Source: an uncultured Collinsella sp. (lineage in GTDB: Bacteria > Actinomycetota > Coriobacteriia > Coriobacteriales > Coriobacteriaceae). Taken from it: DNA of 61,099 nt. Below the pieces are notes generated by a model. That model was not told the DNA's origin, did not search any database, and saw only the letters and a list, made by a program, of their open reading frames with translations. The position numbers were made by a program, and so were the translations under genes. The stretch lies in the NCBI GenBank assembly GCA_900549025.1, contig URMZ01000009.1, positions 1 through 61,099 of the forward strand, read 5' to 3'. Position 1 is the first letter of the stretch; each line of letters starts with the position of its first letter. Positions 33,106 through 42,642 of this stretch are shown one piece after another.

Positions 33106-33747
33106 CTACATCATCCCGCCTGCTCCCAACAGCGGGCCCAATATGGACAGAAGCAACGCCGGCAAGATGAGTGTGCCGGTGGGAATCAGCAGCTTGACGG
33201 GCGCACGCTCGATCTCGCGCTCGACCGCGGCGCGATGAGCCGCACGGATCTCGCGACTTTGAGCGGCCAGTGTCTCGGCAAGTGGGACACCCAGAGCGAG
33301 CGCCTGCCCCACCGTGATGGCAAAGGTCTCGAGCGCTCGCACGTCCAGGTCGCGTGCGGCGGCCAACAACTCGTCCTCACGCGTGCCCACGCCCACCTGC
33401 CATGCCATGCAGGCCCGCTCAAGTCGAAGAGCCAGCACTGACCGGCGGTTGGCGCAGAAAATCTCAAGCGCCGCATCAAACGAAAGACCGGCCGAAAGAC
33501 CCAAGCGCACAACATCGATCATCTCGGACACTTCGCCGAGCGATACTCGCGCCGGGCCGCCCGCTCCAACCGCGCCCTTCATTCGCGCGGTCAGAGCATC
33601 GACCACCGAGCGACCCGCGGCAGCGACCAGCACCGCCTCGCGCTTGCAGGCCTCTGCGATCTTGCGTGCATCCGCCCGATCCAAACCCGTCGCGACAAAT
33701 GCACTCAGAGCGCACAGGCAAGCCGCAACTGCAACCAGGGCGCTCAC
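33106..33747 (-). CDS. tadC: TadC-like type II secretion system F-domain protein
   Basis: 213-aa inner-membrane platform protein. It starts with GTG overlapping the TadB stop in GTGA. The first membrane segment (SALVAVAACLCALSAFVATGL) is followed by the GspF helical domain (EMIDVVRLGLSAGLSFDAALE, ITVGQALALGVPLAETL) and a C-terminal membrane segment (LLIPTGTLILPALLLSILGPLL). It partners TadB around the ATPase. Shorter than the typical TadC (about 300 aa). Confidence 0.85.
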   Translation of the reverse strand: MSALVAVAACLCALSAFVATGLDRADARKIAEACKREAVLVAAAGRSVVDALTARMKGAVGAGGPARVSLGEVSEMIDVVRLGLSAGLSFDAALEIFCANRRSVLALRLERACMAWQVGVGTREDELLAAARDLDVRALETFAITVGQALALGVPLAETLAAQSREIRAAHRAAVEREIERAPVKLLIPTGTLILPALLLSILGPLLGAGGMM

Positions 33748-34670
33748 AGCTCCACCCGCATAATGCGCCTGATAACCACCAGGGCAACGGCGTTGAGGGC
33801 AAGACCCAGCGCCACAGCGCCCGCGCCGGCAGGCGTCGCAAGACCGCGACGAAAATCTGCCGAAAGCAGCGCCAACACCGCGCACATGCCCGCCGGCATC
33901 GCCGCGACCATATGCGCAGACATGCGAGCCTGCGACGTCTTGACATCCAGGCGGCGCTTGAGCTCAATGCGCTCCCCCACCATGCTCGACGCCTCGGACA
34001 GTAAGTCGGCAAGCGGAGCACCGGTGCGCTGAGACACCTTAAGCGCCAAGGTCACAAGCGAAAGACCGGGGGCGTCGATGCGCACGAGCAAGTCATCGAG
34101 CGCATCGGTCGCCGAGATGCCGCAATCGATCGCCGCCGCCACCCGCAAAAACTCGGTATGCACCGGCTCTTGCGCATGAGCGCCCACAAAGCGCATGCCC
34201 TGGGCCAGCGAATGTCCCGAGGCAAGCGACATGGAAAGTGCGGTAAACGCCTCGGGCATGGCCTCTTCTGCATCGTGTTGCTCGCGCCGGCTCTCAAAGC
34301 CATCCCGAGCGGCGCCAGCGGCAATCGGAGCAACAAGTCCCAAGGCAAATCCGAGGGGCGATAACGACACCATCGTTAGTAAAACGCAGCAGACACCGCT
34401 CGATAGCAGCAGAAACGCCAAACGCCCCGAAGCATCTTCGATCACGAGGCCAAGGCGATGCGCCGGAGCCAGCGATGCCCACGAACGGGCGATCTTTTTC
34501 AGCAGATCGTTTTCCACCAGCTCACGCGGCAGCTTCTCTGCCGCCGTCTCGAGCGCCTGACGCGCCAGCTCCGCCGGCGGCACCTGCGGCACACGAGGTT
34601 CCGCCCCGCACGCCGTCGCAACAGAAAACCCTGCCAAACCCCCTACGACGAGGGGCACAGCGACCTCCAT
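33744..34670 (-). CDS. tadB: TadB-like type II secretion system F-domain protein
   Basis: 308 aa. The N-terminal hydrophobic stretch ([18 protein letters not shown]) may be a membrane segment. The two central segments (LAFLLLSSGVCCVLL and LSPLGFALGLVAPIAAG) precede the cytosolic GspF domain (MPEAFTALSMSLASGHSLAQGM, SQRTGAPLADLLSEAS), and a C-terminal hairpin of hydrophobic segments ends RVEL. It overlaps tadA by 28 bp and tadC by 4 bp. Confidence 0.87.
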   Translation of the reverse strand: MEVAVPLVVGGLAGFSVATACGAEPRVPQVPPAELARQALETAAEKLPRELVENDLLKKIARSWASLAPAHRLGLVIEDASGRLAFLLLSSGVCCVLLTMVSLSPLGFALGLVAPIAAGAARDGFESRREQHDAEEAMPEAFTALSMSLASGHSLAQGMRFVGAHAQEPVHTEFLRVAAAIDCGISATDALDDLLVRIDAPGLSLVTLALKVSQRTGAPLADLLSEASSMVGERIELKRRLDVKTSQARMSAHMVAAMPAGMCAVLALLSADFRRGLATPAGAGAVALGLALNAVALVVIRRIMRVEL

Positions 34671-35971
34671 TCGTCCACCTCCTCTTGTGTGAGCGTCCCC
34701 GACCGCAGGCCTTCTGCAATAAACGGCGGCTCGCGGTCAAGCGTCCAGGTGCGCTCGGCGGCATCGAAAGTCACATAGCGCTCGAGCTCTACGCCGCCCG
34801 ACGCGGCGCGACGCACCCCCGAATACGAGGAGACGAAACGCCTGCCATCGGCGTGGCGCTCGGACATCACGATGCCGTCGAGCGCCATGGCAATCTGCTC
34901 CTCGATGAGCTCGCTCGGCAGATCGATGCCATAACGTGCAAGCAACGTCAGACGCACCACGGTCTCCTGCTCGGAACCCGCATGAAGCGTGGTGAGCGAC
35001 CCGTCGTGGCCCGTGTTCATGGCCTGCAACATGTCGCAGCACTCGGCACCGCGCACCTCGCCCACCACGATGCGGTCGGGGCGCATGCGCAGGGCATTGG
35101 TCACCAGGTCGCGGATCGTCACCGCGCCCTCGCCCTCAATTGAAGCCTCGCGCGCCTCTAGGCGCACCACGTGCGGATGATGCGCAAACTTGAGCTCGGC
35201 AGAGTCCTCGATCGTCACGATGCGCTCGCCGGTGGAGATCTCGCATGACAACGCGTTGAGCAGGGTGGTCTTACCAGATCCCGTGCCTCCCGCAACCGCC
35301 AGGTCCTGTCGCAGCGACACCGCGCACGACAGCAGCTGCGCATACCAAAGCGGCAGCGACCCCAGCCCCACAAGCTCGTCCAGCGAGCAGATACGGTCCG
35401 AGAACTTTCGGATGGTGAGAATCGGTCCGTCAATCGCCACAGGCGGAATCACCGCGTTGACGCGATAGCCCGTTTTGAGGCGGGCGTTGACGATGGGGCT
35501 GCGCTCGTCGATACGACGGCCAAGTGGCGAGATGATGCGGTCGATAAGCACACGAATCTGCTCATCATCCTCAAACGCATGCTCGATGGGGTACAAGACG
35601 CCGCCGCGTTCAAAGAAAGCCGAGCGGCAGCCGTTGATCATGATCTCGGTAACGGTGTCGTCCTCGATGAGCGGCTGCAACGGCCCCAAGCCCACCACGT
35701 CATCCAAAATCTCGTCGATGATGGTCTCGCGCTCGGGCGTCGCGAGATCGGTCGGCTCCTCAACATTGAGCGCCGCCTCCACCGCGGGACGCAATTCCGA
35801 GCGGGCAAGTACCGGGTCGATATAGGCGCTGATACGCGCCACTTCGTCGTAACCCATGCGGTCCATCACGGCGCGCTTAGTGCGTCGTTTCACCGCGCGG
35901 CGACGCCCCGCATCTACAGGAGCTGCCGCCGCTGCAGCGCCGGCAGCCTTAATCCTCGTTTGCAGGCTCAT
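34643..35971 (-). CDS. tadA: TadA/CpaF-family pilus assembly ATPase
   Basis: 442-aa hexameric secretion ATPase that powers Flp pilus assembly. The N-terminal Ala-rich tract (AAAAAAP) is unusual. The N-domain has [15 protein letters not shown], the Walker A is GGTGSGKT (228-235), the Asp box is [10 protein letters not shown], the Walker B region is [15 protein letters not shown], and the His box is [10 protein letters not shown]. It overlaps the TadZ gene by ATGA, placing it in a tightly coupled operon. Confidence 0.94.
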   Translation of the reverse strand: MSLQTRIKAAGAAAAAAPVDAGRRRAVKRRTKRAVMDRMGYDEVARISAYIDPVLARSELRPAVEAALNVEEPTDLATPERETIIDEILDDVVGLGPLQPLIEDDTVTEIMINGCRSAFFERGGVLYPIEHAFEDDEQIRVLIDRIISPLGRRIDERSPIVNARLKTGYRVNAVIPPVAIDGPILTIRKFSDRICSLDELVGLGSLPLWYAQLLSCAVSLRQDLAVAGGTGSGKTTLLNALSCEISTGERIVTIEDSAELKFAHHPHVVRLEAREASIEGEGAVTIRDLVTNALRMRPDRIVVGEVRGAECCDMLQAMNTGHDGSLTTLHAGSEQETVVRLTLLARYGIDLPSELIEEQIAMALDGIVMSERHADGRRFVSSYSGVRRAASGGVELERYVTFDAAERTWTLDREPPFIAEGLRSGTLTQEEVDEWRSLCPSS

Positions 35972-37620
35972 CGCTGATCACCCTCGCGCGACCAGGGAAG
36001 GCGGATACGCGGGCGTTCGGTACGCGTTGCACGGTCGGCGACTATATCACTCCAAGGGCCGACGGCGCACCCCAGTTCCACGAGCATCTCGCGCGTGGCC
36101 TCGCGCACGCTGGTCGCAAAAGCGCTCGTCTGACCCACTGCCTCGTCGGCGCGCCCAAACGCCATGAGCGCGGCGAGATCCTGCCCGCCATCGGCGATAC
36201 GAATCTTGGAGCTCAACGCACAGGCAATCTCAAAGCGCATGGCGACGTCCTCGTCTGCCCCGCGCGCACCGAACCGGTTGAACACGGCGCTCATGCGCGT
36301 GCGCGGCACACCTACTCGACTTGCCAGTTCAATGACGCGCGATGCCGATGTCGCGGACGACACCGCCGCATCGCCAACGACCAGGCAACGGTCGCTCGCC
36401 GCCACCGCAGCCGCCACGGCATCGCCCCAAAAGACCGAGGTATCGATAAAGACCACGTCGGATTCGCGACGCAGGACATCGAGCAGTAGCTCCACCGGAC
36501 GTGCCATGAGCTCGGCTTGCTCGGGCGCCGCGACGGGACCCCAGAGCGTAACGCCCGGCGCCACGCGCTGGGATGCGGCTACGATATCCGGCTCGGTGAG
36601 CGTGCCCGCCGCCGACGGCTCGATAAGTGCCGCCATATCGCGCGGAGCATCGACGCCTAACAAGTCGTAAAGGTTTCCAAACATCAGGTCCAGGTCGAGC
36701 ACGGCGGCACGCAAGCCCAACAGCGACGATGTGTGTGCCATGGTGGCAACGATCGTCGACTTGCCGCAACCGCCCGAACCCGAAATGGCGCAGATGACCG
36801 GAGCTCGATGCTGCGGAGCGGCAGCGTCTGCCGGCGGCATCGGAGGCGGCGGGGCGGGCGTCGGCGACAGCGTCCCCGTCTCCCCCGCCGCAACCACACG
36901 CTGCGTCCAAGCCGGCATGGCGGCTTGTTCGGTCTGCAAGGCAGGCTCGTTCTGTGCAATCTGCTCATGCTGCATCAGCGACAACTCGCCGCACCCGGCA
37001 AAGCCCTCAACTTCGTCGAGTTCATCCGCCAGATTCACGCCGTGCACGTATCCCATATCTACAGCCGGGGAGTCGCCAGCATGCTGTGCCGGCCCTCCAG
37101 CGTCATCGTATACAAGGGGGTTCCGGGGGCGCCGACCATGCTCGGCTTCCGCTTTTCCATAATCATCAACACGCGGGCCTCTTGTAGCGCGAGGCGCCCC
37201 GGGTTCCCTATCAACAAAAGCATCGGGCTCAATCGTCATGCGCCGATCGGAATCAACCGCTCCCTCGCCCGCGCGCCCGTTGCCGCATATACTGTGCGCA
37301 GCGATGACCTCGGTCGCCCCCGCGCGAAACAGTCCCTCGATATCCGACGGATCGAGCACTTCTATCAACACGACCACGCGACTCACGCGGCCTTCGGCCG
37401 TCAGGCGCGCAACAGTCTTGCGCACATCTTCGATATCAAACAGAGACGCCGCGATGATGGCAGCCCCGCGGCGCGACGGAAACGCCCGCGCCATGGAAAC
37501 CAGCCCGTCCAGGTCACCCACGCGAAGCACCTGTGCACCCGCATCACGGCCCTCGACTTCCTGCTGCAACAGCCCGTAATCGCCGCACGCGCAGCACGCA
37601 AGCCAGATCGCCTTCATCAC
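35968..37620 (-). CDS. tadZ: TadZ/CpaE-like pilus-localisation ATPase
   Basis: 550 aa. An N-terminal receiver-like domain (about 1-110) is followed by a long low-complexity linker (about 115-275, acidic and Pro-rich) and a MinD/ParA-type ATPase domain with deviant Walker A GSGGCGKST (281-289) and LDLDLMFGNLYDLLG. TadZ proteins position the pilus machinery at the cell pole. The start may be GTG 37620 or ATG 37617, both coupled to the cpaB stop (GTGATGA). The linker is longer than in typical CpaE proteins. Confidence 0.85.
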   Translation of the reverse strand: MMKAIWLACCACGDYGLLQQEVEGRDAGAQVLRVGDLDGLVSMARAFPSRRGAAIIAASLFDIEDVRKTVARLTAEGRVSRVVVLIEVLDPSDIEGLFRAGATEVIAAHSICGNGRAGEGAVDSDRRMTIEPDAFVDREPGAPRATRGPRVDDYGKAEAEHGRRPRNPLVYDDAGGPAQHAGDSPAVDMGYVHGVNLADELDEVEGFAGCGELSLMQHEQIAQNEPALQTEQAAMPAWTQRVVAAGETGTLSPTPAPPPPMPPADAAAPQHRAPVICAISGSGGCGKSTIVATMAHTSSLLGLRAAVLDLDLMFGNLYDLLGVDAPRDMAALIEPSAAGTLTEPDIVAASQRVAPGVTLWGPVAAPEQAELMARPVELLLDVLRRESDVVFIDTSVFWGDAVAAAVAASDRCLVVGDAAVSSATSASRVIELASRVGVPRTRMSAVFNRFGARGADEDVAMRFEIACALSSKIRIADGGQDLAALMAFGRADEAVGQTSAFATSVREATREMLVELGCAVGPWSDIVADRATRTERPRIRLPWSREGDQR

Positions 37621-38276
37621 TCGTCGCCTCCGCTCTTTTTGCCGCGCGCCGTGGCGGGAATCGTCAAGCTGACCGTTCCCTTGCCCGAGGCTCCCAGCAG
37701 TTCCTTGACGTCTTCGGGGTCAGCCGCCAGCGTCACCCATTCGATCTTGCCCTCGCGCGTGGCACCGGAATTCTCACTGGTATCGATCACGTGCGCGCCG
37801 CACAGTCGATCGGTTACGTCATCTTTTTGCACGTACACGTCCACATAGCTGCCCACGCCCGTGGCACCGCCGACCGAGTGCTCGGCATCGACCGCCACCG
37901 AAACGGCGACCTTGCCCTTAGGCACCTCGAGCTTGTGGCTCTCGGCCTTGGTGTAGACATTGCAGATCACGGCGTTTTTGGGAATACGCGAAGTCGTCAC
38001 GTCGCCGCGCACCTGGCGCAGCTCGGTCGCCGCGTCACGCGGCAGCAGACTCGTCAGCCATTCCTGGGTTATGACATTGGTCTCATCGAGGGTCTCGCCC
38101 ACATCGATATCGCGCGCCGCGACGCATACCTCGACGCGATCGCCACCGTACTTGGCCAAGGTCTCAGCCTGGACCTGTTCGGCTTGCGAGCGGATCGACG
38201 AGCCGTAAACCATGCAGAGCAGAGCAGCGAGCACGCCCGCGACCAGACTGATGGCGATGCGCTTGCTCTTGTTCAC
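37617..38276 (-). CDS. cpaB: CpaB/RcpC-like SAF-domain pilus protein
   Basis: 219 aa. One N-terminal membrane segment (AISLVAGVLAALLCMVYG) is followed by a SAF domain (VEVCVAARDIDVGETLDETNVI) and the RcpC-like region (GKVAVSVAVDAEHSVGGATGVGSYVDVYV). In diderms CpaB helps the secretin; here it may bind the cell wall because no secretin is present. The GTG at 38276 has AGGAG 5 nt upstream; an ATG five codons earlier (38291) is the alternative. It is the first gene of the eleven-gene operon. Confidence 0.85.
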   Translation of the reverse strand: MNKSKRIAISLVAGVLAALLCMVYGSSIRSQAEQVQAETLAKYGGDRVEVCVAARDIDVGETLDETNVITQEWLTSLLPRDAATELRQVRGDVTTSRIPKNAVICNVYTKAESHKLEVPKGKVAVSVAVDAEHSVGGATGVGSYVDVYVQKDDVTDRLCGAHVIDTSENSGATREGKIEWVTLAADPEDVKELLGASGKGTVSLTIPATARGKKSGGDE

Positions 38277-38386
38277 GGCCGCTCCTCTCATGGCAGTGCC
38301 GGGCGAATGCCCGTACCACCATTGTCTGGGCGGTCAGAGCGCAAAGCGGCGCAATCGCGATCTTGGTTTTCGATGTCAAACCAATC

Positions 38387-38438
38387 GCTGACCAAAAGCT
38401 GACCAGCCCGTCAAGCTCGTGGCAAGGTTTTGGTCAGC
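38387..38438. promoter_or_regulatory. Inverted repeat upstream of the Tad operon
   Basis: Perfect 11-bp arms GCTGACCAAAA (38387-38397) and TTTTGGTCAGC (38428-38438) with 30 nt between them; a second GCTGACCAG copy starts at 38399. It lies 110-160 bp before the first pilus gene. TTGACA-like and AT-rich stretches occur nearby, but a promoter cannot be fixed with confidence. Candidate operator. Confidence 0.45.
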
Positions 38439-38473
38439 ACGTCAACAAACTGCATGTTTCGAGGCTTTTCCGC

Positions 38474-38510
38474 AGGAAAAAAGCCGTCTCCCGAACAGTT
38501 GGGAGACGGC
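38474..38510 (-). terminator. Terminator of the RsgA gene
   Basis: AGCCGTCTCCC pairs perfectly with GGGAGACGGCT over an 8-nt loop, followed by TTTTTT, about 20 bp past the stop codon. Confidence 0.88.
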
Positions 38511-38528
38511 TGTCATAGGAAAAATCAA

Positions 38529-39713
38529 TTACAGATGAACATCGGGATCGAGCATTTGAGCGCTCACGCGCATGGATGACGCCAAGTTTTGGAACGTTTC
38601 CAGACGCAGACTGTCGATCTGCCCGGCGTCCTCGGCCTCGCGAACGGCGCAACCCGGCTCATGGGTATGTGTGCAATCGCCAAACCGGCACGCGCGCGAT
38701 GCCTCGACAATCTCGGGGAAGGCGCGCGCCAGACCCCGCTCGTGACCCACGAGCGGTAGGCTGCGCAGGCCCGGGGCATCGGCGATCACACCGGCGTCGC
38801 CCGGCAGCGCCACCATCACGCGCGCGACGGTAGTGTGACGGCCCTGGTCGTCGCGCTCGCGCACACCGCCGGTCGCCAACGTATCGTGGCCCAGCAGTGC
38901 ATTGAGCAGCGTCGACTTGCCGGCACCCGACTCGCCCAGAATCATGGCGCAGCTCCCGGCAGGCACGCAGGCACGGACCCCGTCCAGGCCGCGGCCCTCG
39001 GCAGAGGACGTCACGATCACGCGCACGTCCGGACCTACCAGGCGGCGCACGCGGTCCAGATCGCGCTCGAGCTCCTCGGCATCGCAGCGGTCAGCTTTGG
39101 TGAGCACCACCACCGGTTCGGCATCGCAGTCGAGCGCCAACACCAGCGAGCGCGCCACGCGGTCGAGCAGCACCTCACCGGCACCGAGCGCCTGCACGAT
39201 TAGCACGCTATCCACGTTGGAGCAGAGCACCTGACGCTCTCCACGGGCACGGCCGCGCCAACGCTCAAAGCTCGTACGGCGCGGCAGAACGCACTCAATC
39301 ACGCCCATATCGTGCCCGGGAGCGCGGCGCACCGCCACACGGTCGCCCACGGCGGGCAGCAGCACCTCGTCCTCGCCGCGCGACTTGGCAAACCCCACGG
39401 CATGCTCGGCACGAAAGGTATCGTCGGCCGTCGCCACCAGCGGAAACCCGCGATCTAAGCGCACCACGGCGCCAAGCTGCATCTGCTCGGGCTCCTCAGC
39501 ATGTGCGCAAAAGTCGTCAAATGCCGCCCGCTGAGCCCCATCGACCGGCAGGTCATCAAACGCCGGGACATCCTGCAGCGCGTCAAGTCCCGGCACGCTT
39601 GCCAGCAACTCCTCGGCAGACGCGAGAGCCTCGGTCGCAAGCTTCCGACGACGATCGCGCTTAGCCCGCGCCCCCGTCGTCTTTTTCTTCGCCTTAGCCT
39701 TAGCCTTGCCCAC
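38529..39713 (-). CDS. rsgA: Ribosome small-subunit GTPase RsgA-like
   Basis: 394-aa circularly permuted GTPase that acts in 30S maturation. The G4 motif TKAD (205-208) precedes the P-loop GESGAGKST (260-268) and DAPGLR, the diagnostic permuted order. An OB-like N-domain and a C-terminal zinc knuckle (CRFGDCTHTHEPGC) are present. The N-terminus carries a Lys/Arg-rich extension (KAKAKAKKKTTGARAKRDRRRK). The start is GTG 39713 with GGGAGG 5 nt upstream; a longer frame reaches into the intergenic terminator region. The subgroup could be YjeQ paralogue rather than the sole RsgA. Confidence 0.9.
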   Translation of the reverse strand: MGKAKAKAKKKTTGARAKRDRRRKLATEALASAEELLASVPGLDALQDVPAFDDLPVDGAQRAAFDDFCAHAEEPEQMQLGAVVRLDRGFPLVATADDTFRAEHAVGFAKSRGEDEVLLPAVGDRVAVRRAPGHDMGVIECVLPRRTSFERWRGRARGERQVLCSNVDSVLIVQALGAGEVLLDRVARSLVLALDCDAEPVVVLTKADRCDAEELERDLDRVRRLVGPDVRVIVTSSAEGRGLDGVRACVPAGSCAMILGESGAGKSTLLNALLGHDTLATGGVRERDDQGRHTTVARVMVALPGDAGVIADAPGLRSLPLVGHERGLARAFPEIVEASRACRFGDCTHTHEPGCAVREAEDAGQIDSLRLETFQNLASSMRVSAQMLDPDVHL

Positions 39714-39760
39714 AAGCGCCTCCCAGCACCATAAATCACAACTGAGCAGGTATTTTAAAT

Positions 39761-39797
39761 CAAAAAGAGCTGGCCGGGCAAAGCCCGACCAGCTCAC
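39761..39797 (-). terminator. Terminator of the P-type ATPase gene
   Basis: GAGCTGGTCGGGC pairs with GCCCGGCCAGCTC over a TTT loop and is followed by TTTTT; one G-U pair. It lies about 160 bp beyond the stop, past the long palindrome at 39855-39942. Confidence 0.85.
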
Positions 39798-39854
39798 AAA
39801 CTTTCCCTCAGCCCTTTTCATCCGCACGGGAGAAAAGCCAGCAAAGCCACCGCA

Positions 39855-39942
39855 GGGCCCGCCCCGGAAGCCCTTTCTCCCGAACGATCCCGCAGCGCAA
39901 AGCGCGAGGACCAGTGAGGGAGAAAGGGCGTGGGGCGGGCCC
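39855..39942. repeat. Long GC-rich palindrome downstream of the P-type ATPase gene
   Basis: Left arm 39855-39881 (GGGCCCGCCCC...GCCCTTTCTCCC) and right arm 39918-39942 pair over 23-25 bp apart from a short internal bulge. The 36-nt centre contains its own CAGCGCAAAGCGCG hairpin. It has no U-tract and lies 12 bp past the ATPase stop. A REP-like or mRNA-stabilising structure is possible. Confidence 0.7.
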
Positions 39943-39953
39943 GGACGAGTGCG

Positions 39954-42635
39954 CTACCCTTTTTCGACCGCGCGCATGATCGCCTTGTAGATCTCCATCA
40001 GCGGGATGATCAGGAAGGCCAGGCCCAGCGCGGCAAGAACGCCCTTGAGCTCAAGCGTCACAGGGCCAAAGAACATCTCGGCAAGCGTCGGCTGCACGGT
40101 CACGATCACCGTCAACACCAGTGCCAGCGCGGCAGAAGCCCACAGCCACTTGTTCTGCTTCTTCATGGTGAACAGCGACGCACGACGGCTGCGCATATTG
40201 AAGCAGTGGAAAATCTCGACCATGTTGAGCGTGATGAACGCCATCATCACGCCTTCCTCGTCGGCATTGCCGGCGATCATATCGGCGATGTGGATGTAGC
40301 CCATGTCAAAGTACACGCCCACAAAGAAGCTCGCCAGCACCAGCACGGTGATGATCAGACCCTGGACCACGCAGTCCAGGCCCATGTGACCGGCAAAGAC
40401 ACCGTCCTTGGCGTTGCGCGGCTTGCGCTTCATGATGCCACCCTCGGCATCCTCCATGCCCAGCGCGAGCGCGGGGAAGCAGTCGGTGACCAGGTTCACC
40501 CACAGCAGCTGCACCGGCTGGAAGATGGTAAAGCCGATGAGCGTGGCGATAAACACCGAGAACACCTCAGCAAGGTTGGCCGAAAGCAGGAACTGGATGA
40601 CCTTGCGGATGTTGTCGTAGATGCGACGGCCCTCTTCGCAGGCACCGATGATGGTGGCGAAGTTGTCGTCGGCAAGCACCATGTCGGCAACGTTCTTGGT
40701 GACGTCGGTGCCGGTGATGCCCATACCGACGCCGATGTCGGCGCGCTTGATGGACGGGGCGTCGTTGACGCCGTCGCCCGTCATGGCCACGATCTGGTCG
40801 CGCGACTTCCAAGCCTCGACGATGCGTGTCTTGTGCTCGGGCTGGACGCGGGCGTACACGCCGTAGTCCTCGATGTGCGCGTCGAGTTCCTCGTCGCTCA
40901 TGCGATCGAGGTCGGCACCGGTGATGGCATGGCTGCGATCGGTGACGATGCCCAGCTGCTTGGCGATGGCCACGGCGGTGTCGATGTGGTCGCCCGTGAT
41001 CATGACGGTGCGGATACCGGCATCGTGCGCCTCGCGGATGGCGTCGGCGACCTCGGGACGAACCGGGTCAATCATGCCGGACAGGCCGCAGAAGACCAGG
41101 TCATGCTCGAGCGCGGCGGGACTGCAGTCGGCCGGGACCTCGGTGTAGGTGCGGCTTGCCAGCGCCAGCACGCGCAGGGCCTCGTCGGCCATGGCCTTGT
41201 TGGCGGCCACGAGCTCGGCACGACGTTCCTCGGTCAGGGGGACAACCTTATCGCCCTCGTAGATATGGGTGCACAGGCCGATCACCACGTCGGGCGCGCC
41301 CTTGGTGTACTGCTCGTACTCGCCATCCAGGGTCTCGACGACCACGGACATCATCTTACGGCCCGAGTCGAACGGGGCCTCGCCCACGCGCGGGTGCTCG
41401 GCAGTCAGGCCAGTAAGACCAGCCTTGCCGGCATCGTTGACGAGCGCGCACTCAGTCGGCTCACCAACGGCCTCGCCCAGGTCCTCGTCCCACTGGGCAT
41501 CGGAGCACAGCGCCATACCGGCCAGGAACTTCTCCTTAGGCGCAGCGAGCTCGTGCTTGACGACGGTCATCTTGTTTTGGGTAAGGGTACCGGTCTTGTC
41601 GGAGCAGATGGTCTGCGTGCAGCCAAGGGTCTCGACGGCAGAGAGCTTGCGGATAATCGCCTGGCGCTTGGCCATTTTGGTCACGCCGAGCGAAAGCACG
41701 ATAGTCACGACGGCAACCAGACCCTCAGGGATGGCGGCGACGGCAAGCGAGACAGCGACCATAAAGGTATCGAGCAGCGCGGTCGGGTCGGTGAGAACGT
41801 TGCCCACGCCGTGGCGGATGATGTCGACGCCAAAGATAACGACGCAGATGACGATAACCATGATAGTGAGGATGCGGCTGAGCTCGGCAAGCTTCACCTG
41901 CAGCGGCGTGAGCTCTTCCTTGGCCTCGGCCAGGGCGCCGGCGATCTTACCCATCTCGGTGTTCATACCGGTACCGACTACGACGGCGCGGCCACGGCCG
42001 TACACCACGGTGGAGCCCATGTAGCACATGTTCTTGCGGTCGCCGAGCGGCACGTCGTCGGTGCCGGCGGCGAGCTCGATCACGTTGGCATGCTTCTCGA
42101 CGGGCACGGACTCGCCGGTAAGGGCGGCCTCCTCGATCTTCATCGTGGCGCTCTCGAGCACGCGGCAGTCGGCCGGGACGGAGTCGCCCGCCTCGAGCAT
42201 GATCACATCGCCAGGCACGAGCTCGGCACTCGGCAGGTGCACGAGCTTGCCGTCGCGCAGAACCTTGGACTGCGCCGCGCTCATCTCCTGCAATGCCTCG
42301 AGAGCTTCCTCGCTCTTGGCCTCCTGAACCACGCCCAGCACCGAGTTGACGATAACGACGAACATGATGATGGCGACGTCGGCAAAGTCCGCCTCACCCT
42401 TGACCATGCCCGTGAGTGCACTGATGACGGCGGCAACGATCAGCATGATGACCATGGGGTCGGCCATCTGCTCAAAGAAGCGCTTCCACAACGGCGTCTT
42501 CTCGGCTTCCTCGAGCTTGTTAGGGCCTGTCTTGGCGAGGCGCGACGACGCCTCGTCGTTGCTCAGGCCGAGGTTCTCATCGACACCTTGGTCGCTGAGT
42601 ACCTCCGCCGCGGCGGACAGGTATTCCTTTTGCAT
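39954..42635 (-). CDS. P2A-type cation-transporting ATPase (calcium-type)
   Basis: 893-aa P-type ATPase. Actuator TGES (173-176), phosphorylation site DKTGT (346-350), PEGL in M4 (303-306, AAIPEGL), hinge GDGVNDAPSIKRADIG, and about ten membrane segments are visible. The IPEGL motif, the M6 NLVTDCFPALALG and the M5 region fit the Ca2+/Mn2+ (PMR1/SERCA-like) group rather than heavy-metal pumps. The ATG is preceded by AGGAGGGG, which is buried in a leader hairpin. Ion specificity is inferred. Confidence 0.92.
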   Translation of the reverse strand: MQKEYLSAAAEVLSDQGVDENLGLSNDEASSRLAKTGPNKLEEAEKTPLWKRFFEQMADPMVIMLIVAAVISALTGMVKGEADFADVAIIMFVVIVNSVLGVVQEAKSEEALEALQEMSAAQSKVLRDGKLVHLPSAELVPGDVIMLEAGDSVPADCRVLESATMKIEEAALTGESVPVEKHANVIELAAGTDDVPLGDRKNMCYMGSTVVYGRGRAVVVGTGMNTEMGKIAGALAEAKEELTPLQVKLAELSRILTIMVIVICVVIFGVDIIRHGVGNVLTDPTALLDTFMVAVSLAVAAIPEGLVAVVTIVLSLGVTKMAKRQAIIRKLSAVETLGCTQTICSDKTGTLTQNKMTVVKHELAAPKEKFLAGMALCSDAQWDEDLGEAVGEPTECALVNDAGKAGLTGLTAEHPRVGEAPFDSGRKMMSVVVETLDGEYEQYTKGAPDVVIGLCTHIYEGDKVVPLTEERRAELVAANKAMADEALRVLALASRTYTEVPADCSPAALEHDLVFCGLSGMIDPVRPEVADAIREAHDAGIRTVMITGDHIDTAVAIAKQLGIVTDRSHAITGADLDRMSDEELDAHIEDYGVYARVQPEHKTRIVEAWKSRDQIVAMTGDGVNDAPSIKRADIGVGMGITGTDVTKNVADMVLADDNFATIIGACEEGRRIYDNIRKVIQFLLSANLAEVFSVFIATLIGFTIFQPVQLLWVNLVTDCFPALALGMEDAEGGIMKRKPRNAKDGVFAGHMGLDCVVQGLIITVLVLASFFVGVYFDMGYIHIADMIAGNADEEGVMMAFITLNMVEIFHCFNMRSRRASLFTMKKQNKWLWASAALALVLTVIVTVQPTLAEMFFGPVTLELKGVLAALGLAFLIIPLMEIYKAIMRAVEKG

Positions 42636-42642
42636 ATAGAGT

